Source: Trematomus loennbergii
Lineage: Eukaryota > Chordata > Actinopteri > Perciformes > Nototheniidae
Length of the DNA stretch: 64,000 bases
Direction of reading: 5' to 3'
Assembly: GCA_012861695.1 (NCBI GenBank)
Contig: JAAOOA010000002.1
Location: 43,179,578 to 43,243,577 of the forward strand
In this document: positions 11,335-23,407 of the stretch, one piece after another
How positions within the stretch are numbered: the stretch's first letter is position 1
Layout: every line of letters starts with the position of its first letter
Translations under genes and position numbers: made by a program
The notes under the pieces: generated by a model
The model's input: the letters and a program-made list of their open reading frames with translations, nothing else
The model's database searches: none
Told to the model about the DNA's origin: nothing

Positions 11335-12957
11335 GCAACGATTGTCTCGGATCAGTCTTCACTGTTAAAGCTAGGATGGGTTAAGTATTTATTTTTTCAA
11401 ATGTTATATTTGGCACTTTAGATCTCGACTGTTAAGCCAATTATTTGCCCTTTCACTCATTGTGCCCCAACAAATTCTTCCACAAGTACTAGCCTGACAG
11501 TATAGTGACATTAGCTATGTTGGTTGTTCACATTCATATTTATGTTTTGAGAGAGTGGCGTTTTAAAGGACCACTGTCAGGGTTGCCAACTTGGGGACTT
11601 TTTAATTAGATGTAGCGATAGAAGCTACTGCTAGCTAATTTTATTGGAAAAGGTTTGGGAACATCTAAGTATTTTTGCATTGGATATAGTTTGAAAAATC
11701 TGGTTTACTCTCTCTTGCTGGCCTTTCCAAGTTTACCTACACAAGCTTTCAAGGATTCATTTATTGTCCTTCTGAAACACAAGGTTGCCCTATGAAATGC
11801 AATTATAGTACATTTATGCTACACAATATAGATAGCCTAGCATGTTTATGCTCATCTAGGTTAACCATGTCCTCCAGCTCCACATTTAAGACACTGACAT
11901 GAAATTGGTTTCAAGGTGTCCATCTTGCTCACAAAAGAGAGCATTTCCCAGAATGTTGAACCATAAACATCCAATTCAAATTAGGATCATTCACAAGTTT
12001 TATTATTTATATTTTAGAATCACAATCCTGATTTCATACACTTATATGTAATATGCAGTTAAGCTTGATACATTGAATTTTACCCCTTTAACTGACATGT
12101 CATAACCTTTCACTTTATATAAAGTGAAAAGGAAAATGTGCACCAAGGTAAGCTACTGTTCATATTGCCATTGCCTGTTCCGAGATTGCGTCTAAATTCT
12201 GACAATAACTGTTGTTCGCACATAGGCCTACAGGATTATCCTATGATAATATGTACCCAAGCTGGTGTGACGACGATGATAACAATTAACCTATTTTTGA
12301 TTCATTGTACATAATGTACTGATAAAGCTAATTCACAAACATCTTCATTAAAAGTTGTTGTTCAGAAAAAACGTGTGATTTGATGTGTCTGAATCACTCG
12401 AGCCCTTGTTTGCATTGTGGGAGAGTGAATGGTTGTCATCCAATAGATTGTTTTGGGATATTTGAATTGTAATTCCAATGTGTAATATATACAATACATC
12501 ATGTTTGACATAAGTGATCCATTGAATACATGTATTTTCAGAAACACTACTTGACAAACCTGCTAAGAAGAACAATACTATACAAATGCAGAATTACATA
12601 GAAGAGCATATTTGAGATCAAGCAGGTAAAGGTCTGCAGATACAGAGAGTTTTGGAGCGCCGTTTCAGATCAACTGTGACTTCTATTTTGATTTTGGCTG
12701 CTTCTGAGCAGCCTACCACACATTTGTAAAGGTGTAAGTAAAACATTGTTTTTCAAAGTATTATCTATATCACATTAAAGAGAGATGGAAATGTAATAAA
12801 ACTTTAAATTGTGAAACCTCTATCAGACTCATAAACCTCTTGTGTAAAAAGCTTGTTTCATATGTTCTAATCTGCAAGCACCCTCCTAAATGTTGACTTG
12901 CAGTTTGCCACTCCCATTCTGGCTTTTATCTTTGGCACAGAGCCATGTTGTCTCAGA
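11335..12957. other. Intergenic, nothing recognised
   Basis: AT-rich sequence with many stop codons on both strands. No coding similarity, tandem array or inverted-repeat element was seen. Confidence 0.5.
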
Positions 12958-13335
12958 CACTGTGATGACCCAAGAGATGCTTTGTGGAGAAATAGAACAT
13001 TCAACAAGGCTGAGCCCCACTACAATGTCCCCAGATGGGAACTGCTCGCCATGGTCAGCACCATCTGGCATTTCAAATATTACCTCAGAGGTCTCCAATT
13101 CACAGTCACGACTCAACACTGTGCTTTGCAGTGGCTCGTGTTTTTTTTTTACAGAGAGCCAAATGGCCCGGTTGCATGGTGGGTTGGGGAAAAAATATAT
13201 ACTTTACTGGGTTCCACAGACTGTGGGCCGTGCAGACAGATCCCATGCCCAGCTCCAACAGTCACCAGAGGGGACCCCATAGAGACAGTGAGGGTTAATG
13301 TCTTCACTGAGTTTTTCCCACACAGGGAGGAGTAA
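12958..13335 (+). pseudogene. Gypsy-type LTR retrotransposon RNase H relic
   Basis: A degraded frame starting near 12898 shows the pattern of Ty3/Gypsy RNase H: RTFNKAEPHYNVPRWELLAM (compare the family pattern ...LSKAE-x-NY-x5-E-x-LA...), HFKYYLRGLQFTV, then TTQHCALQWL where functional copies have T-D-H-x-AL-x-WL. Downstream EPNGPVAWWV matches the usual E-P-x-G-R-x-A-R-W-x pattern. The aspartate of TDH is changed to Q, and no LTRs or other pol domains are nearby, so this is an old isolated fragment. Confidence 0.6.
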
Positions 13336-13789
13336 CTGCTTCCAGCTGGTAAACAGCTCCTAATTGTAAGCTTAAACTAATATGCTCTCTTAAATCTATT
13401 CATGGACATGCATTACAGCTTGTAATAAATCCCTGGTAGAAGTGAAGTAATTGACACAACCAATGTTTTCAATGAAACTGCACTCTAAAAAACGATTCAT
13501 GGGGTTAGTAGATTCCACTTAAAAAAATATACTTTTTCAACATACAGTAGAACATTTCGTTTTTACCTCAACTTATTTTAGGTAGTTTACAACATTTTAA
13601 TAAGTCGGTCAAACACACGCATGGACTCTGCTAGACCGCATGTTGAGTTGGAGCAATCTGCATTCATCCTGGAAGTGGAACACTTGATAGCAGTGGAACA
13701 ACAGGATTTTAACCTAATAATCTATCAAGTTACCTGGTAAGTAGCCATTTTTGTTCAGCCTCATTTACAGCAGCTGCTTCCCAGCTAGA
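13336..13789. other. Intergenic, nothing recognised
   Basis: Non-coding sequence between the Gypsy relic and the approximately 140-bp array. No feature supported. Confidence 0.5.
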
Positions 13790-14390
13790 CATTTTTGGTT
13801 CTAAAAACATTCTGAGAATGTTACCATTCACTGTTCTAGGAATGTTTTCAGATGGAAGTTTTCTTTTGGTTCCCAGAAAGTTCTTCTGAAAGGTAGGATA
13901 ACGTTCTCGAAAAACATTCTTAAAATGTTTGGTGATAACTTTCTTAAGATGTTTTTGATAACCTTCTTAAGATGTTTTTGATAACATTGTTAGAACATTA
14001 TGCCCTACTATTCTTAAAACATTTTCAGCTGGACGTTTTATTTTGATTCCCAGAATGTTCTTCTGAAAGGTAGATAACGTTCTCTAAAAACATTCTTAAA
14101 ATATTTTGTGATGACCTCTTCAAATGTTTTTGATAACATTGTTCGAACATTATGCCCTACTATTCTTAAAACGTTTTCAGCTGGACGTTTTATTTTGGTT
14201 CCCAGAATGTTCTTCAGAAAGGTAGGATAACTTTCTCTAAACATTCTTAAAATGCTTGGTGATAACCTTTATTCAATGTTTTTGATAACATTGTTAGAAG
14301 ATTATGCCCTACTATTCTTATAACGTTTTCAGCTGCAAGTTAGATTTTTTTATGTTGCCAGAATGTTATTATTTTAGGAGTAGGATAACA
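13790..14390. repeat. Tandem array, period about 140 bp
   Basis: About four degenerate units, each containing GGTTCCCAGAATGTTCTTCT, GGTAGGATAACGTTCTC, AAAACATTCTTAAAATGTTT, GTTTTTGATAACATTGTTAG and ATTATGCCCTACTATTCTTA. The same unit recurs inverted at 20817-20969 and 24044-24098, on the two sides of the TTAA element. Confidence 0.85.
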
Positions 14391-15225
14391 TGCTTTATCG
14401 TTCCGATTTATCAGAAGTCTTTCTTTTTTTTTTAAATGCGACCAGCAGCTAGAACAAGTCACTGTCGGTGTCACATGTACTGGAGTGGACCCAGAATCAG
14501 AGTCGGAATCAAGCCCCCATCAAGTGCGCCGGGCTCAGATGAAAATATTCGTGGTGGCCAAACGGCGGTACTACACTTCTGTTTGGTTGCCAGGCCCGGA
14601 AACACTTTTTCCCATTGACTTACATGGGGAAAGAGTGGTCTGTAAATCGTTGGATAATTTTTTTTAAACTAAATAAACTACCCAGTATGAACACTTGTAT
14701 AGCCCTTATTAAAAACATTCGTTCCTCAAGTTGTAAAAATGTGCTAATAACGTTATTCTGAGAGTTATTTCCCTCTGCATTATGAACGCGCATCTAACCC
14801 ATGGGACCGCGCCGCCCGGCACGTTCATGTGATGTGACGTGTTCAGTACTACATGAGTTTTACCTTTACCCATGGATGCACAATAAGAACGGACCCATAT
14901 CGCCTTACTGCCAGCCCACGGAGCTGTAATAATGGATATATTGCACATGTTTGCTGTAATTCATCATTTGTAAAATATTATACTACATGGGCTGTATGAT
15001 GTAAATCTTGTATTAAATAAAATTAATATACCAACGTAGATTAACGTCCCTGTAGCTTCTTATTGCACTTGCAATATACCATTAAAAGGAGTTGAACGTT
15101 GCTGTTTGCTATTACTATACTACCACGCAGCAGCGCCGATATCGCCCGAGGAAGTCGTCATACTTATACATATATAAATAAAGATGTGTCAAAGCTCTAA
15201 TCAAATTAACAGTTGTATTAATTAT
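14391..15225. other. Intergenic, possible old repeat fragments
   Basis: Contains CCCATTGACTTACATGGGG near 14611 and a GC-richer stretch near 14800-14825. No coding potential and no defined element boundary. Confidence 0.35.
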
Positions 15226-15226
15226 A

Positions 15227-15267
<41 letters not shown>
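15226..15267. repeat. (TA)n microsatellite
   Basis: About 19 uninterrupted TA dinucleotides. Confidence 0.9.
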
Positions 15268-15269
<2 letters not shown>

Positions 15270-15386
15270 TAGCCTGTGTTGTATATTTATACACACAAAT
15301 GAACAACCTTGTGTGTGTCAAATAACAAGTTGTATTGTAGTGTTTATTTTAGTGTTGTTTTATGCTTATCACATTTTGATTTCAGA

Positions 15387-15509
15387 GCACAGGAGAATGC
15401 TGGGCACAACATAAAGCTCAACAGTGAAGCTGGCAATGCTGAACAAAACCATCTGAGTTATAATATTTATTCAGCTGAAAAAGTCAAAGCTCTACGAAAA
15501 TGTAATTAA
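15387..15509 (+). other. Exon-like stretch, unassigned
   Basis: A good acceptor (CACATTTTGATTTCAG ending at 15386) is followed by 40 open codons ending at a stop, including LNSEAGNAEQNHLSYNIYSA. The tyrosine-containing tail loosely resembles the last exon of a membrane receptor, but no partner exon is visible. It could equally be chance. Confidence 0.15.
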
Positions 15510-17613
15510 AAATACATAAGCATTTCAGGTAGAAATCAGCATTTAAAGAGATGTTACAAAATGTATACCTCTGATGGCTGGCATAGTAGAACTAGGTGAA
15601 AAAAATAGTGACAACAATTTTTAATACAATTTATATAGATTAAAAGGTAATATAATATTGATTACAATGATTCTATTAAAAAATCCACCAAACATGATCA
15701 ACAGGAAAGCCCTCTGAAGGCATGTTATGGTTTGAAAAAAAGTTGAGGATGTGGTCCAGACAGTTAAATCAGGAGAGACTTCATTTTGTTTAAAGAACAT
15801 TTATTGACACATGCCATATGATAAATGTTAAGTCTTTGGCGATTAGACCCCGATCCTGAAATCGTATATCTAAAGGGGCAGCCGTGAGCATATAGGGAAC
15901 CCCCCGGGGTCTAGACATTGGTGATGATGCTGAAGATCTGGATTTGATGAGGAGATGGGATGAAGAGGTGTGATGAGGTCTTTGGATTAGCTCTCCTGGC
16001 ACTGGATATGATGAAAGGAGATGGGATGAAGAGGAGATGTGATGAGAAATGCTGTTTTCACCCCAACCTCTGCTGCTGAATGATTTTATATATTGTTACT
16101 AAAAGTGCTTGTCTTTGATATTATAATGATTACACCAGAAAGTCACTCTTTGTGAGATTTATTTTTCACATTTTTCCCAGCCACAAGATGATTTCATTCA
16201 TTGGAGGCCTCAAAGCTGGGTGAAGGTATTGATGCACGGATCAATGCAATCCTTTACAACAGCATTCCACTATGGTTGGGGATGTCTGTAAAAAAGGAGA
16301 AATAATCTTAAACAAAACAAGTGTCGCAATATAGGGAAACAAACTGTGACAAAAACATATCAATTAGATCAGAATCAGAATAATTTACATTGTTACAGCA
16401 GAAAAGAGCCAAAGACAGCCTAATGTTACTTAAAGTATGCATAAAAAAGTATTAAAGATTAAAAACCAGAAATTATAATAAAAAAAGTTACACATTTTAC
16501 AAAATACACATCCTGTAACAGTTTGGAGGATTTAGCAGCCTGGTATATTACACAGTTTTAGCGGCATATATATACACACACATGGTTGGTATTTAACAAC
16601 AAGGGGTGTTATAGTCTGTGTTGTAGTGTGTGATATTGGTATTTATGGAAACATTTTACACCTTTCCTTCAAGTATTATACGTTTTAGTTACTTGTTGGG
16701 TACTTAACATGAATAATCACAGTTACTATTCTTTTACTCCATCACATTTCAAAGAGAAATAGGCTATTGTTATTTTAACTCCACCACAGTAATCCATCAT
16801 CAGCTTTACTTTTTAGATAAAGATTTAAATCACAATTGATCATAACTCCAAATACATATATTTGTATATATTACCAAGTGGTTTCATGTAGGCTACAACC
16901 CACACAAGTATCATGCTAAATTAAGCTCTGTTGCTTGGATATCACTAGATCCTGTTACATCAGCGTAATATAAAAGTAGCCTACATAACGACTGATGTGT
17001 AAATTAGCATAATTACTAGCTAGCCGCTAGCTGCTAACTGCCACGGCCGCCTCGTTAATATCAAATCCATCATAATAACAATCCATTACCATGCTGTCAT
17101 GAACGCGCGGTGCTGTTACGTGCTTCTTCTTCTTCTTCTCTTGAAATTGACGTGCTTGATGTGAACGAGCATTTTGGGGAGCGTGGTTAAAGTTGCGCAT
17201 GCGCTATGAGCGCACATACGGGTACTTCTCAGGCATGACGGGTAATCTGTGACGTTTCGCTCTCTCAAAAGTTGGGCCATTTTATCATCATGCGCCAATG
17301 AGCAACTCTCATAGGAATGAATGAGGCCCCGCCTCCCACGCTGTATCTTATTATAAATCCATGCTCGGAATCAGCTGGTGAAAGTAACATTTGTTTATTA
17401 GAAAAGGGAGCTGGGAGTGGAGGTTGGTTATGGCAGCAGTGGGAAACAGTTGTTTACCAGGATGGGTAGAGAGGCCTGGCTGGTCTTGGGAGTGTGGAAG
17501 GCCTTGGATTCCTCCTGGGAGAGACATAAAAATGAGTGTGAGGCAAAAGCAGGCAAAGTTGTCAAAGAATATGCTGGCAAAAAGCTAGAGCGGCACGCAA
17601 CAAACCCTTCACG
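15510..17613. other. Intergenic, possible promoter-like stretch at 17040-17380
   Basis: Mostly AT-rich. 15840-16040 has a purine-rich GATGAGGAGATGGGATGAAG repeat. 17040-17380 is richer in CpG (CACGGCCGCCTCG, GAACGCGCGGTGC, GCGCATGCGC) and resembles a promoter or a fragment of a GC-rich element. No gene could be tied to it. Confidence 0.35.
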
Positions 17614-18785
17614 CAGGGCCGGCCCTTGGCATAGGCAGTATAAGCGAATGCTAAGGGCGCATCAACCCATCGGGGGCGCCGAAAATTGGGGAGAAAAGTT
17701 AGAAATTAAAAATAAATATATTTTTTAACACAATTTCCCAATTTTGGATCAACAAAGTACATCTTATTATCTTATACTAACAGAACTACGCCTATATTGC
17801 GTATAGCGCCCATAAACTATGGCACACCCCCCCCCCCCCAAATCAAGTTGAACTGCCCCAGCCCCAGTAAAAACCAGAGGTTTATGTGAAATTGTTCTTT
17901 TTTTGAAATAATGGTTTTAGTGTGCAATTATAGGTTTTAATTTTGTATTTGTGTTAATTTAAAATAAATCAAACTCCCAAAAAACGTACACAGCTTCTGT
18001 TTGCTTTTGTTAACATTGGAATTTACTGTGTAAGCGGCCGCGGGGGGGAGAGCTTTAGAGAGCTCTCTCCTGAAAGACTGAGAGGCTCTGATAACCTCAG
18101 CTCAGTGAGGTAAAGGCACACCTTTATATGATCATTGTAGTTATAAAAAAGAAGAGAATAGATGATATATAAAACAGGTATGAAATACTATATGACAGTA
18201 AACAAAAGTTGTTATTAATAAACAACAATACAGTTTGAAAGGGGAGTGATTTGTAAAATATCCATAAAGAAAAAGTAAATCTGCTTACAGTTCTGTTTCA
18301 TATGGGTGTTGAGAGATGTATCCATAGATCTCTTCATGTTGCTCTCAAAGTGCACCAGATTGATGCTTTTAACTTCAACATTTAAAAAAAATAATATTCC
18401 CGGGGGAGCATGCCCCCGGACCCCCTAGAGGATGTGAGGTCCACCCCCCTTAAATCATGTTCACATGGATAAGAAACTAAATAAGTTTTGCACACATCTT
18501 ATGTCCATATCTTTCTGTTTTGGTGGTTATGCCACAACCGTGCACGTGCATGCACGGTTGGGGGGGTGGGGCGCCAGCTAAAATCTTACCTAGGGCAGCA
18601 AATTGGTCAGGGCTAGAGATGGCAAATCCGGATCCTTTTACGGACTCAGGGTCTTCTGAGTCAGTCATTGAAGAGATCCGGATCATACGAGTCATTTGAG
18701 TCATATGAGTCAGCATCACCAAGACCGTAGAAATCCTATCGGTGAAACCGAAAAGTTGATGCATTTCACGAGCATATTATTATTC

Positions 18786-18832
18786 CATATATTTTGAATA
18801 TATATATATATATTTGTATATATATATATATA
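18786..18832. repeat. Imperfect (TA)n microsatellite
   Basis: ATATATATATATATTTGTATATATATATATATAAT. Confidence 0.85.
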
Positions 18833-18939
18833 ATATCTGCATGTATATTTTCTATTTCGACATGTATATTTTATATTTTATTTTATTTTTCTTTCTATTC
18901 TTGTATATTTTGTAGTTTTGTTTTATTGTAAAATGCCTT

Positions 18940-19014
18940 TTATGCTGCTGTAACAACAATTTCCCAATTTGGGATCAATAAAGTACTATCTATCTATCTA
19001 TCTATTAAACTGAC
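18940..19014 (+). repeat. LINE-like 3' tail with (ATCT)n
   Basis: CAATTTCCCAATTTGGGATC followed by AATAAAGTACT and (ATCT)4, a 3' tail common to fish non-LTR elements. Confidence 0.6.
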
Positions 19015-19084
19015 GTTATATTAACCTCCGCTACACAGTGTATTTTGCTTTAATAAAAAATGTTGATCACAAAAAAAAGGGTTA

Positions 19085-19385
19085 TTTTGCGATTTGGCAA
19101 ATCTGAGTCTGCTGTTGACTCGTGCATGAGGACGAGTCTGCTGGATCTCTGGATCTGCTGCTATATACGGCTCCGAGTCCGCACGAGTCTGCTCTGCTGT
19201 GTGTTGCACAGTGAGTCAGGATTTGTGAATCTGAGTCTGCTGTGGACTCGTGCATGACGACGAGTCTGCTGGATCTCTGGATCTGCTGCTATATGGTTAC
19301 GGCTCCGAGTCCGCACGAGTCTGATCCGCTGTGTGTTGCAGCGAGTCAGGATTTGCGAATCTGCGAGTCTGCTCGTGCATAATAT
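19085..19385. repeat. Tandem repeat, period about 130 bp
   Basis: About 2.3 units containing GACTCGTGCATGA-GACGAG, TCTGCTGGATCTCTGGATCT, GGCTCCGAGTCCGCACGAGT and GTGTGTTGCA-GAGTCAGG. Confidence 0.8.
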
Positions 19386-19823
19386 AGCGCGGGAGCCGGG
19401 TGCTGGAGGAGGGGCTATGCTCGTGCACATGACGAGTATGGATCTCTGGATCTGCTATGCTATTACGGTTAGGAGCCGTCGGCTCCTCTGAGTCCCCACG
19501 AGTCTGCAGGAAGTTTCACTGATCCGCGTCCCCTCCCCTGAGCCAAACGATAACTTCTGGCAGGCAGCCATCCTGTATACTTGCTAAAGGGTAGGTAGAT
19601 GGACTGGGGTACGTTGTAATGTGATTTTACATGTTATAAAGAGAGTAGCGAGTGACGCAATTTATAGTTTTAATTTGTACGTCCCACCAAGTGTGGGACT
19701 CAAGGACTCGGGTTAATGGAGAGGGGAGACTCGTCACGACCAGCTCATTTCTAGGATCCGGGTTAATGATCCGGATGAATCAGGACTCGCCCATCTCTAG
19801 TCAGGGCCGGCCCTGCGTTCACG

Positions 19824-20258
19824 GCAAAAATCCGGCAGGGAATGAGTGCAGGCTGCAGGCTTTCATAGTGTGGCTGATGAGCAGGTTGCAGGTGTGGTTG
19901 ATTGGAGATTGCTCCCAGCCGTGTAGAGCAGACCAGAAGGCAGGGGGGGGAGAGAGAGAGACACACAGTAGAAACAAACACATACAAACACTAACAGGGG
20001 TTTCAGGGACGGGCAGTCGTCGTCCGTTCTTCTATATGTCTGTCGGTCTCAAATCTAAAGGGTGCAATAACGATTTTTATCCAATATGCATAAACAGCGG
20101 ACACTGTTTATACGCAGCCCTCACAAAGCACACATGGCCAGATAGCTTATCTAACAGTTAGAACCTACATACGAGACACAACCTTTATGGTCAGAAAAAA
20201 GTGTGATTTATTTTCTGATATTTTACACATAATTATGAATACTGTGAGCCTACATACC
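19824..20258. other. Intergenic, nothing recognised
   Basis: Contains a G-run (GGGGGGG near 19941) and an AGAGAG/ACACAC stretch. The long open frame crossing 19652-20161 spans a transposon boundary and is not a gene. Confidence 0.45.
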
Positions 20259-20262
20259 TTAA

Positions 20263-20746
20263 AGGGGACCTGTCATGCAAAATGCACTTTTGTACGTCTT
20301 TTATACATGAATATGTGTCCCCGGTGTTCCAGGGAACTCACCAAGTGTCAGAAAACACAACCCTCTCTATTTTCCTCCATACCCAAATCTCTAAAAAAGG
20401 GGCTGCAACGGATCTGATAAAAACTGATCCAGATTTGAACACTGTCTTGACGTCAGGACAGTGGCGCTACGGCTATTGGGTCAACTCCACCAATCAGGAG
20501 GAGACAGCCACGGCCATTGCCGTTCGAAAGCGCTGGACGCTGTAGTACATATGCCAGGCCTGTAGATGGTGCTGTTCTCACAGAATCAGCCCTTGCAAAA
20601 ACAGAGCTAACATGTTTCAAATTGAGCGAAATGAGGCATGGCTAAAATGCATGATCTGTTTGGTATTTTGAAGAAAAAAAAAGTATAAATATGCCTTAGG
20701 TATGGTCCTACACTATATTATTCAAATATAGCATGATAGGTCCACT
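20263..20746. mobile_element. TTAA MITE copy a (AGGGGACCTRTCATGC ends)
   Basis: Inverted ends AGGGGACCTGTCATGC and GCATGATAGGTCCACT are flanked by TTAA on both sides (20259-20262, 20747-20750). TTAA target use points to the piggyBac or Kolobok type. There is no transposase. Two more copies lie at 22926-23407 (inverted) and 25724-26693. Confidence 0.85.
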
Positions 20747-20816
20747 TTAATGTGATTATAAGTGCATGTGAGTGAATTATACGTCCTATTCATTGTCTCA
20801 ATGCGCTCATACATCT

Positions 20817-20969
20817 TAAGAAAGTTATCACCAAACATTTTAAGAATGTTTTTAGAGAACGTTATCCTACCTTTCAGAAAAACATTCTGGGAACCAAAAT
20901 AAAACGTCCCGCTGAAAACGTTTTAAGAACAGTAGGGCATAATGTTCTAACAATGTTATCAAAAACATC
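20817..20969. repeat. Left part of an approximately 140-bp repeat split by a TTAA element
   Basis: Inverse orientation of the 13790-14390 unit (AAAACATTCTGGGAACCAAA, AGTAGGGCATAATGTTCTAA). It stops at ...AACATC-TTAA where the element at 20974 begins, and the unit resumes at 24044. Confidence 0.85.
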
Positions 20970-22169
20970 TTAACCTGTTAAGCACCTAGCCTGTTTTTCA
21001 TGTTTCAGGCTCGAAAATGACATGCCCAAAACAAATGACTACAACTTAACTTCTAAAAGGGTTATATGAATAATTTCTTTTATCAAAGCAAGGTTACATC
21101 TGTGAGTTGGATGTAGAAGTGTCAGAATCAATATAAATGTTTTTTATTTTAAAGAAAATTCAGATTTGACATATTAAAAAACTGTATGTAAATTATAGTG
21201 TCCGTCCAAAAATTATTTTTACAGATAGTGAAAACTACTTGGATGATGGGTTAGTAGACTAAAAGCTTTAGGAATCCAAAGTACAACATATAATAAGTAC
21301 CCTGTATCAAGATTGATGCAAAACAAGTGACATTTGACCTTTTTAGAGAGGTTTAGCCAAAACCACCCCACCTCTGAGGTGATTTGGGTGAAAATCTCTG
21401 GCCCCTCTTGCTCGATTTTGATGGTTGACACCTCTTTCTGACCGTTAGAGCCAATAGAATCGAAGGGGGAGGCCCACATACACACTCATTGTAAAGAGAA
21501 AAGGTGGGGGCTGTGCGCATGTAAATCTAAAGCAGAGTGGAGCGATCTCTCTCTCTGGAATTTGGAAACTAAAAAGCAGTGTTATTGCTTATGGATTATC
21601 AGAAAAAACCCACAATGCTAACGCTGAGCCTCTGAATTAGCAACGAGCGAAAAATGCTAACAGATTACTGCACCGAAACTCACTCATAAAACCTTATTAT
21701 TTATCCTTTCTGCACATCCAACCCATCGATCTGATCGTGAGATGACACAGAATCGATGGGTACTGCAACTTTATAAACAAAAACAGACATCAAAACATGT
21801 GGCGCTAGGTAGCTAAAAACGCTAACATGGCTTACCCGTGTCGTTGGTCTTCAATGGCATTAAAACGATAAAAACGCTGCTGAAGTTAATCCATAGGTTA
21901 ATCCAATGTGTCTGTGTCCCTTTGAAATGATTTCTGATAATCCATAAGCAATAAACCTGCTTTTCCGTTTCCAGATGTCAGAGCTAGAGATAGGTAGGAC
22001 GGCAGGATTGTAATTTCCCGTGTTCAGTGAATGCAACAGAGGCAAGACACCAGACCAACCAGAGAGTTGAATGGAAATAAACATCTGTCTTATTGGCTGA
22101 CAGGTACCTATCCTGTGAGCTGTGACAATGTTTAAAATAAACTGTCAGTCGGACTCAGAGTTTTTGAAG

Positions 22170-22266
22170 ATGGACATAAGAACATTTTTTCTTAAAAAAT
22201 ACGAAAATTCTCAAGTGGTGGCTCACACAACAACCCCAGAGCCACCACTTGAGCCAGGTAAACAAG
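22170..22266 (+). other. Candidate first exon inside the TTAA element
   Basis: An ATG starts 29 or more open codons (MDIRTFFLKKYENS ...). They run to a good donor, CAG|GTAAAC after 22257 or AAG|GTATGT after 22266. The MDIR-FF start is like the N-termini of several hAT/ZMYM-type transposase-derived proteins, but it is too short to assign. No downstream exon was identified. Confidence 0.25.
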
Positions 22267-22925
22267 GTATGTAAATGTCAGTAAACTTCGAAGTTATGCG
22301 AACATGTAAGCAAAGCATTAATTACAGCTACGTTGACGTTACTTTGAATCGCGGGGCTAAGCTAAACCGTTAGCAAGTAGCTATAGCTAGCCAGATATAT
22401 TAAATAAACACTTTGTCATACAATCTAAATGTAATGTTTTTTAGCGTTACCTGGTGATTTCAAAGAAAGCTCTCTGGGAAATGTTGACTTACTGGTCGAC
22501 ATGAAGCTAGAAGCTACCTTACAGTACACAGTTGATCCTGTGTCCTGTCAGTTAAAGTGTTTCATAGTTAGCTTAGCTAAGCATCAACCTAGCACTGAAA
22601 TATATGGATGTTATGTGACAGTATTTCTGAGAAAAAGTCAGCTGAAATGGTGGCATAGTTGCCACTGCTTTACGTGTCAACAGCATGTTTGAACGTATTT
22701 GCAGCAGTAAATGTGGCTGTTTGGCCACTGACGTTGCCATAACAACACCTGAATTTAAATGTGCAATCTCTTTTTGTGACAGATTTTTGCATGAAATTAT
22801 AATTCTTCTGAATGATATTCCTATTGACAGCTAGTTTCTATGTGAACAATATGAGATGGACAGCCAGAGAGAATAAATGAAAACAGTTATGAAATACTAT
22901 ATGACAAAACAAGAATACAGTTTAA

Positions 22926-23407
22926 AGTGGACCTATCATGCTATATTTGAATAATATAGTGTAGGACCATACCTATATAAGGCATATTTATACTTTTTTT
23001 TTTTCAAAATACCAAACAGACAAACATTTTAGCCATGCCTCATTTTCCTCAATTTGACAATTTCTAGCTCTGCAAGGGCTGATTCTGTGAGAACAGCACC
23101 ATCTACTGGCCTGGCATATGTACTACAGCGCCTCCAGTGCTTTCGAACGGCAAAGGTCGTGGCTGTCTCCTCCTGATTGGTGGAGTTGGCCCAATAGCCG
23201 TAGCGCCACTGTCCTGACGTCAGGACAGCGTTCAAATCTGGATCAGTTTTTATCAGATCCGTTGCAGCCCCTTTTTTAGAGATTTGGGTATGGAGGAAAA
23301 TAGAGAGGGTTGTGTTTTCTGACACTTGGTGAGTTCCCTGGAACACCGGGGACACATATTCATGTATAAAAGACCTACAAAAGTGCATTTTGCATGATAG
23401 GTCCCCT
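22926..23407. mobile_element. TTAA MITE copy b, inverted
   Basis: Inverted copy of 20263-20746. Ends AGTGGACCTATCATGC and GCATGATAGGTCCCCT are flanked by TTAA (22922-22925, 23408-23411). It lies inside the 3.1-kb TTAA element, so it inserted later. Confidence 0.85.

Larger units (their letters stand above)
18614..19799. mobile_element. hAT-like element nested in another hAT (TAGAGATGG ends)
   Basis: Termini TAGAGATGGCAAATCCGG and, on the other side, ...GACTCGCCCATCTCTA. The 8-bp target duplication GTCAGGGC is exact (18606-18613 and 19800-19807) and lies within the right end of the outer hAT. It contains an A/T-rich LINE tail ending in (ATCT)n near 18940-19014 and a tandem array at 19085-19385. 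No transposase frame. Confidence 0.85.
17614..19815. mobile_element. Non-autonomous hAT element (CAGGGCCGGCCC ends)
   Basis: Left end CAGGGCCGGCCCTTGGCATA at 17614. The right end ...GGGCCGGCCCTG stops at 19815. Flanks CCTTCACG (17606-17613) and CGTTCACG (19816-19823) are an 8-bp duplication with one mismatch, as expected for hAT. The element is split by another insertion at 18614-19799, so its own length is about 1.0 kb. Inside it are a LINE-like tail (TTTCCCAATTTTGGATCAAC near 17733) and a segment at 18040-18430 that is shared with 55790-57060. Confidence 0.8.

Noticed and set aside
12890..13298. Alternative + strand frames over the Gypsy relic
   Set aside because: Only the frame starting near 12898 shows RNase H motifs; the other two are overlaps.
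15790..16002. 70-codon - strand frame (RGVPYMLTAAPLDIRF)
   Set aside because: Open but lies partly in a purine-rich simple repeat; no domain recognised and no splice partners.
17417..17728. 103-codon frame (GVWKALDSSWERHKNECEAK)
   Set aside because: Ends inside the hAT beginning at 17614; the host part is too short and has no recognisable similarity.
19652..20161. 169-codon open frame
   Set aside because: Runs across the right ends of two nested hAT elements (19799 and 19815) and their duplications, so it cannot be one gene.
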